Origin: Halogranum rubrum
GTDB taxonomy: Archaea > Halobacteriota > Halobacteria > Halobacteriales > Haloferacaceae
NCBI RefSeq assembly: GCF_900114455.1
Contig: NZ_FOTC01000001.1
Coordinates: forward strand, 1,141,058-1,205,057
Reading direction: 5' to 3'
DNA: 64,000 bases
The notes under the pieces were generated by a model. The model did no database searches and had not been told where the DNA came from. It was given only the letters and a program-made list of their open reading frames with translations. This document shows, in pieces, positions 59,743 through 64,000 of the stretch. Every line of letters starts with the position of its first letter. Within the stretch, counting starts at the first letter, position 1. A program made the translations under genes and the position numbers.

Positions 59743-60945
59743 TCACGACGGCGTCGAGTCGTCACCCCACGTGAACTCGTTGTTCGAGTTCGTCGAATCC
59801 GACTCCGAGTCGTCGGGCCGAGTCGACGGTCCGCCGTCGCCACTGTCGCCGTCGTCGCCCGTCTCCGTCGAGTCGTCGCCACCGTCACCCTGGCCTGGTC
59901 GAGGCGGCAACAGCGCGAACCGCTCGTTGGCCGACCCGAGCACCGAGAGTTCGTAGGCCGTGAAGTACGACTGGACGAGAATCTTGATTGGCAACGAGAC
60001 GGCGAGCAGGGCGAGTAGCGTGAGCACGCCCAGAATCACCAGTGCGACGACACCGGCCACGCTGCCGACTGCGGCGTTCAGCCCGCCGAACGCGCCGACA
60101 ACGACCAGTCCGACGAGGGCTGCACCGAGGACGACGATGGCCGCGAGGATGCCGCCGACGATGAACGTCGCGATGCCGACACCGAGTTGGAGAACGAACC
60201 GAACGAGCAGGTAGACGACGAACTGCTTCCACTCACCGCGGAGCGTGGGCCAGAACTGCCGCCACGAGGAGATGACACCGGAGTCGGTGGCAATCATCAC
60301 CGGGATGACGAACTGCGTGGAGAACCCCATAAACAGGCCGAACAGGACGAATACGACCATGAGGACGCCGAACAGTCCGAAGAGGCCGGCGAGGCCAAAC
60401 CCGGAGAGGAAGCTCTCGAAGGCCGCCGCGTTCGGGTTCGCGAAGACGAGAGCGGCGACGGCCAGCACGAACGGCGCGACGAACAGGAATGTGACTCCAA
60501 TCGTGAAGAGCAGGAACCGAATCCCCTTCCAGAACCGACGCTTGAACGGGCCGCGGACGCGCACGTCGTTCGTCCGGAGGGCGTCGACGAAGACGAACGG
60601 CATCACCGACGAGGCGATGACAGAGAGGAGTGCGATGAGAGATAGCACGCCGAGTAGCGCGATACCGAGGGCGGTCACGACGTCGGGTGACAACCCAGTC
60701 GCCTCCGAAAGTGCCGTCACCAAGTCCGGGGAGGGGCCGCTGGACGGTGGGGTCGTAGTCGGTGCCCCACCGTCGTTCGGGACGGAGGAGGGGATGTTAG
60801 TGACGTTGTTCAGTCCGACACTTCCCCCACCGAGGAAGAAGACGATGACCGCCAAGCGGAGCCATCGTCCCCAACTGAACGGGAAGAGGAAGTTGCGGGT
60901 CGCATCGAGGGCGTCGTCGACCGAATCGAACGCGTACCAGGGCAT
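59743..60945 (-). CDS. DUF7544-type haloarchaeal membrane protein
   Basis: A 400-residue polytopic membrane protein: MPWYAFDSVDDALDATRNFL at the start, then about six or seven transmembrane helices (LRLAVIVFFLGGGSVGL; ALGIALLGVLSLIALLSVIA; TIGVTFLFVAPFVLAVAALV; LFGLFGVLMVVFVLFGLFMG; FIVGGILAAIVVLGAALVGL) and an acidic, Ser/Asp-rich C-terminal tail of about 50 residues. I connect it to the haloarchaeal DUF7544 family, function unknown. ATG 60945 is supported by a TATA-like AATCTATTTG (minus strand, about 60970-60979). It is divergent from the FAD-oxidoreductase gene. Confidence 0.85.
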   Translation of the reverse strand: MPWYAFDSVDDALDATRNFLFPFSWGRWLRLAVIVFFLGGGSVGLNNVTNIPSSVPNDGGAPTTTPPSSGPSPDLVTALSEATGLSPDVVTALGIALLGVLSLIALLSVIASSVMPFVFVDALRTNDVRVRGPFKRRFWKGIRFLLFTIGVTFLFVAPFVLAVAALVFANPNAAAFESFLSGFGLAGLFGLFGVLMVVFVLFGLFMGFSTQFVIPVMIATDSGVISSWRQFWPTLRGEWKQFVVYLLVRFVLQLGVGIATFIVGGILAAIVVLGAALVGLVVVGAFGGLNAAVGSVAGVVALVILGVLTLLALLAVSLPIKILVQSYFTAYELSVLGSANERFALLPPRPGQGDGGDDSTETGDDGDSGDGGPSTRPDDSESDSTNSNNEFTWGDDSTPS

Positions 60946-61096
60946 GTCTGATGGATGTCTCTCACGTGTCAAATAGATTCCGTCAGCTCGTCACTTCGAC
61001 TCGCAGGGGGCGATACGAATCCGCCGCATCAGTGACAACGGTCTGGCACACGAAACAGTACTGTGTTCCACGATAACAGCTATCGCTACTCTGGTG

Positions 61097-61233
61097 GTAT
61101 ATACTAGTGCGTTCGTTGTCGAGACTGCGGGATGAGATGTAACGCAAAGTGACGAGCACAGCGACGGAACCAGTCCGGAACTGAGACAGCCACGAGCGAG
61201 TCCGACGTGAGCGCGAGTGATGGAGGCAATACA
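61097..61233 (+). promoter_or_regulatory. Promoter and leader of FAD oxidoreductase gene with Shine-Dalgarno
   Basis: GGTATATACT (61097-61106) is a good TATA element and would start transcription near 61130, giving a 5' leader of about 105 nt. GGAGG at 61222-61226 lies 7 nt before ATG 61234. This start is thus of the leadered, ribosome-binding-site type, in contrast to most leaderless genes in the window. Confidence 0.55.
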
Positions 61234-62619
61234 ATGTCAACGACCAGAGACGACAGCAGAACGATCGAGACGCTACAGATGGGCCTTCGGGGGCGGCTGA
61301 TTCTGCCCACGGACCCCGCGTACGACGAGACACGGACCATCTACAACGCGATGATCGACAAACGACCACGGGCAATCGTCCAGTGTGCCGACGTCGGCGA
61401 CGTCATCGCGGCCGTAAACTACGGTCGCGAGCAGGGGCTCGACGTCGCGATTCGAAGCGGTGGCCACAGCGGTCCCGGCCTCGCGCTGGCGGACGACGGA
61501 CTCGTCCTCGACCTCTCACCGATGAAGGGAATCCGTGTCGACCCCGACACACAGACCGTTCGGGTCGAACCGGGATGCGTCTGGGGTGACGTCGACCACG
61601 CCACTCACGCCTTCGGTCTGGCGACCGTCAGTGGAGTCATCGCCACGACCGGTGTCGGTGGACTCGCTCTCGGTGGCGGCCACGGCTATCTGACTCGAAA
61701 GTACGGTCTGACCATCGACAACCTGCTGAGCGCAGACGTCGTCGTCGCCGACGGGCGACTGGTTCACGCGAGCGAAGACGAGAACCCCGACCTGTTCTGG
61801 GCGCTCCGTGGCGGCGGTGGCAACTTCGGTGTCGTGACGAGCTTCGAGTTCCAACTGCATCCGGTCGAGACAGTCGTCGCCGGACCGCTGTTCTGGCCGC
61901 TGGACCGACTCGAAGAGACGATGCGGTGGTACCGCGAGTGGCTTCCCCAGTTACCGGAGGACGTCTATGCCTTCTATCTGGTCGCGGAGGTTCCCGGTGA
62001 CCCGTTCCCGGCGGAGATTCACGGCGAGCACGTCTGCGGGTTGATGTGGTGCTGTCTGGGAGACGAAGACGAAGCGGAGTCGTTCCTCCAGCAGGCCCGC
62101 GACGTCGCCGAGCCACTGTTCGAACACGTCGACGAGATGCCGTACCCCGTGCTCCAGAGCATGTTCGACGGTCTCTATCCGCCGGGTGACCAGTGGTACT
62201 GGAAAGGTGACTTCGTCCGCGACCTGTCGGACGAAGCCATCGCCGAACACCGACGGTTCGCCGACGTGCCGACGCCGAAGTCGACCATGCATCTCTACCC
62301 CATCGACGGGGCCGTCCACGACGTCGGCGACGACGAGACGGCGTGGAACTACCGCGATGCGACGTGGTCGATGGTCATCGCGGGCGTCGACCCGGACCCG
62401 GCGAACCGCGAGAAGATCTCCGAGTGGGCGACGCAGTACTGGGAGGCGTTACACCCACACTCGGCAGGTGGGTCCTACGTCAACTTCATGATGGAAGAGG
62501 GCGACGACCGGATTCGAGCGACCTACGGCGACAACTACGAGCGGTTACAACGGGTGAAAGCCGAGTACGACCCGGACAACGTCTTCCACGTGAACCAGAA
62601 CATCGAACCGGCGACGTAG
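61234..62619 (+). CDS. FAD-binding oxidoreductase, berberine bridge enzyme-like (BBE)
   Basis: A 461-residue flavoprotein of the PCMH/BBE family. The FAD domain has VAIRSGGHSGPGLALADDGL, whose H78 is the usual 8-alpha-histidyl attachment site, then GVGGLALGGGHGYLTRKYGL and the FWALRGGGGNFGVVTSFEF block. The second covalent Cys of bicovalent members is replaced by Ala (IATTG), so attachment is probably single. The C-terminal BBE segment is AEYDPDNVFHVNQNIEP. Substrates in the family are sugars, alkaloids or aromatics; here unknown. ATG 61234 has a GGAGG ribosome site; an upstream GTG at 61207 lacks one. No signal peptide. Confidence 0.93.
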   Translation: MSTTRDDSRTIETLQMGLRGRLILPTDPAYDETRTIYNAMIDKRPRAIVQCADVGDVIAAVNYGREQGLDVAIRSGGHSGPGLALADDGLVLDLSPMKGIRVDPDTQTVRVEPGCVWGDVDHATHAFGLATVSGVIATTGVGGLALGGGHGYLTRKYGLTIDNLLSADVVVADGRLVHASEDENPDLFWALRGGGGNFGVVTSFEFQLHPVETVVAGPLFWPLDRLEETMRWYREWLPQLPEDVYAFYLVAEVPGDPFPAEIHGEHVCGLMWCCLGDEDEAESFLQQARDVAEPLFEHVDEMPYPVLQSMFDGLYPPGDQWYWKGDFVRDLSDEAIAEHRRFADVPTPKSTMHLYPIDGAVHDVGDDETAWNYRDATWSMVIAGVDPDPANREKISEWATQYWEALHPHSAGGSYVNFMMEEGDDRIRATYGDNYERLQRVKAEYDPDNVFHVNQNIEPAT

Positions 62620-62630
62620 TCGGAGCGGCG

Positions 62631-63734
62631 TCAGTCGAGGTGGCGGATGTCGTGGCGGTCCAGCGTCAGGTCGCCGTCGGCGGACTCGACTTCTCGCGTC
62701 TCCCACTCGCCGGTCGAGGTCAGCACCTCGAAACCGTCCTCGGTGACGAGGACGGTATCTTCACTCTTTGCACCCTGTACGGTCGGGTTCCACGCGTATC
62801 CCATCGGCGCGTGGACGGGAGCGTCGCTCGTCGGCGTCGCAATCCACTCGCGGCCGGCGTAGCCTGCGGCCCCGCCTTGGTGGTGGTGCTGCCACTCGCC
62901 CTCGAAGCCGACGGCGTCGTAGGCCGCCTGAATCGCCGAGAAGACGTCGCCCGCGGTGCCACCCTCTCGGGCGACGCGCTGGGTCGCTTCGAGTGCACTC
63001 ACGTCCACCGTCGCGGCCTTCTCGTGGCGCTCGTCGAGCCACTCGGGCGGGTCGAACGCAACCGTGCGAGTGAGGCTGGCACAGAGTCCGCTTCGTTCGG
63101 CCGTCACCGACAACAGGGCGTAGCCGCCGAGTTCGGCCACTTGTGGTGTGTAGTGTCGGTACTGTTGGGCGCGCTCCTCGCCGCCGACGAGGACGACGGG
63201 CGCGTTGATGTCGCGCGCCGAGAGGCCGACCCGGAGCGCAGCGGCGACTTCGTGCTCGGTGTCGCCGGATTCGAGTTGGCTCGCGACGGATTCGACCGCC
63301 TCGGCCGCATCGCGACCGAGTTCGCGATAGACCTCGATATCCGCCTCCGTCAGTGGCTGTCGGAGTGTCGATGCGTCGATAGTTCCGAAGCCAGGGACGT
63401 CGAAGTCGGCGGCGGCGGGTGTCGGTGACGTGTTCTTGACGGCCTCCGCGAGCGACGATTCGTACCACTGGACCTGTTCGACCGAGAAGGTGTCGGGCAC
63501 TTCCTCGTCGGCAAGACGTCCCGCTTCGATGTTGTCGGTGACGATGTGCAGGTCACCGTCGTAGCCGGCGGCGGCGACGCCGACGTCGCCGGCGGAGTCG
63601 ACGACGTTGTCGCCGCCCGTGAGCCACGCGAAGGAGTTCGGGCGGGCGAACCAGACGGCTTCGAGGTCGTGTTCGTCGAGGTAGCTGTCGAGACGGTCGA
63701 CGCGCGAGTCGAGGAACGCAGGGAGTTCGGTCAT
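62631..63734 (-). CDS. M24 family (Xaa-Pro peptidase/creatinase-fold) protein lacking metal ligands
   Basis: The protein has the creatinase-like N-terminal domain (1-130, AVWFARPNSFAWLTGGDNVV) and the pita-bread C-terminal domain, but most canonical M24 metal ligands are replaced. The two Asp positions read Ser (S209 in LLSVTAERSG, S220 in CASLTRT), and one Glu position reads Asn (N316 in GYAWNPTVQG). The His region (HHHQGGAAGY, 283-285) and the last Glu (E325, SEDTVLVTEDG) remain. It may therefore be a metal-free hydrolase like creatinase, or a binding protein. Length 367 is normal for the family. It is convergent with the FAD gene, 11 nt apart. Confidence 0.85.
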   Translation of the reverse strand: MTELPAFLDSRVDRLDSYLDEHDLEAVWFARPNSFAWLTGGDNVVDSAGDVGVAAAGYDGDLHIVTDNIEAGRLADEEVPDTFSVEQVQWYESSLAEAVKNTSPTPAAADFDVPGFGTIDASTLRQPLTEADIEVYRELGRDAAEAVESVASQLESGDTEHEVAAALRVGLSARDINAPVVLVGGEERAQQYRHYTPQVAELGGYALLSVTAERSGLCASLTRTVAFDPPEWLDERHEKAATVDVSALEATQRVAREGGTAGDVFSAIQAAYDAVGFEGEWQHHHQGGAAGYAGREWIATPTSDAPVHAPMGYAWNPTVQGAKSEDTVLVTEDGFEVLTSTGEWETREVESADGDLTLDRHDIRHLD

Positions 63735-63857
63735 GGGTTGTGTCTTCGTCCCACGGCTCTTGAAACCGGGCGGATTCCGGCCAGTTTTGTGCGTTCGAGC
63801 CGAGACGGATTCGAGACTCGAACCACAAATTCCGGTGTCTCAGGCCCGTTCGGACAA

Positions 63858-63866
63858 ACATAAGTG
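63858..63866 (+). promoter_or_regulatory. TATA element of the heme A synthase gene
   Basis: ACATAAGTG at 63858-63866 lies about 30 nt before ATG 63893 and is the best TATA candidate; a start of transcription just before the ATG is expected. The divergent M24-like gene starts at 63734, so the two promoters share a 158-nt gap. Confidence 0.5.
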
Positions 63867-63892
63867 CCCTGCCTCCTGAGGCTCATCTAGTA

Positions 63893-64000
63893 ATGGATAC
63901 CGCACGCTACCGACCGGACTGGTTGACGTTCCGGCGGTTCGCCGCGTTCACCACGGCGCTCACTGCCACGCTCATCGCGCTCGGCGTGTACACCTCCGCG
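63893..64000 (+). CDS. ctaA: Heme A synthase (COX15/CtaA), N-terminal fragment cut by window edge
   Basis: The first 36 residues are visible before the window ends. A short basic/aromatic start (MDTARYRPDWLTFRRFAAFT) is followed by a transmembrane helix ending LIALGVYTSA. This is the usual N-terminus of haloarchaeal COX15/CtaA heme A synthase (FRR...T.ALT.TLI.LG.YT.A), which oxidises heme O to heme A for cytochrome oxidase. The conserved Glu and His ligands lie beyond the edge, so the call rests on the first helix and start context only. Confidence 0.6.
   Translation, partial: MDTARYRPDWLTFRRFAAFTTALTATLIALGVYTSA

Noticed and set aside
1-64000. CRISPR array, toxin-antitoxin pair, restriction-modification or prophage genes
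   Set aside because: No spaced direct repeats and no recognisable Cas, methyltransferase, nuclease-toxin or phage structural proteins were seen.

Overview
The window is a stretch of haloarchaeal chromosome, most likely from the Haloferax/Halogeometricum/Haloplanus side of the Haloferacales. The evidence is high GC with strong GC bias at third codon positions, very acidic soluble proteins, and short TATA-like boxes about 26-29 nt upstream of start codons (the leaderless pattern of haloarchaea). There are also several haloarchaea-typical families, a Tat-exported lipoprotein style, and an intron-containing elongator tRNA-Met. The neighbourhood around carA, Lrp, the JAMM protease and the SDR gene resembles the Haloferax volcanii gene order as I remember it; I could not run a comparison. 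The genus cannot be fixed from the sequence alone.

Layout. 1-9.0 kb: a membrane protein gene broken by an in-frame TAG, a DUF255 thioredoxin-like protein, a TrmB regulator, a tandem universal stress protein, the pterin/archaeosine enzyme MptA, an FAD/NAD reductase and a DUF6149 protein. 9.0-17.9 kb: a TetR-MATE efflux operon with a palindromic operator, a protoporphyrinogen-oxidase-like flavoprotein, an amphi-Trp/membrane protein pair, a Rieske-helical fusion, a PHP phosphoesterase with C-terminal repeats, a serine hydrolase and a cupin. 18.0-30 kb: carA divergent from an Lrp-type regulator, two diacylglycerol-kinase-like paralogues flanking a second PHP protein, an IDI-like Nudix protein overlapping a desampylase-like JAMM protease, a HAD phosphatase, SDR, TatD-like hydrolase, DUF2150, a large pilin-like surface protein and HMG-CoA synthase.

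30-41.2 kb: small membrane proteins, winged-helix and XRE regulators, a GNAT, an amidohydrolase, a Tat-exported subtilase, three overlapping tandem GNAT genes, a TVP38 protein, DUF5830 and a PH-like protein. 41.3-48.9 kb: intron-containing tRNA-Met(CAT), what looks like the right-end/omega-RNA scar of an IS200/IS605-type tnpB element, a lipoprotein polysaccharide deacetylase, an AI-2E exporter and several small proteins. A 600-nt gene-poor, AT-richer island follows at about 46.8-47.4 kb, then an EamA transporter. 49-64 kb: a CBS protein, a complete five-gene dipeptide/oligopeptide ABC operon, RNase HI, serine acetyltransferase, a malic enzyme-phosphotransacetylase fusion, a DUF7544 membrane protein, a BBE-like FAD oxidoreductase, a metal-ligand-less M24 protein and the start of heme A synthase at the edge.

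Most of this is ordinary core chromosome: isoprenoid lipid precursor synthesis (HMG-CoA synthase, perhaps the Nudix isomerase), pyrimidine/arginine precursor synthesis (CarA), tRNA modification/folate (MptA), cysteine synthesis, pyruvate/malate metabolism and peptide uptake. The most unusual parts are the tnpB/omega-RNA scar beside the tRNA, the pilin-like adhesin with duplicated C-terminal domains, the Rieske-helical fusion, the repeat-tailed PHP protein, and enzymes that keep a family fold but have lost expected catalytic residues (the M24 protein and the IDI-like Nudix protein). I did not find a CRISPR array, a toxin-antitoxin system, a recognisable defence island or an intact transposon.
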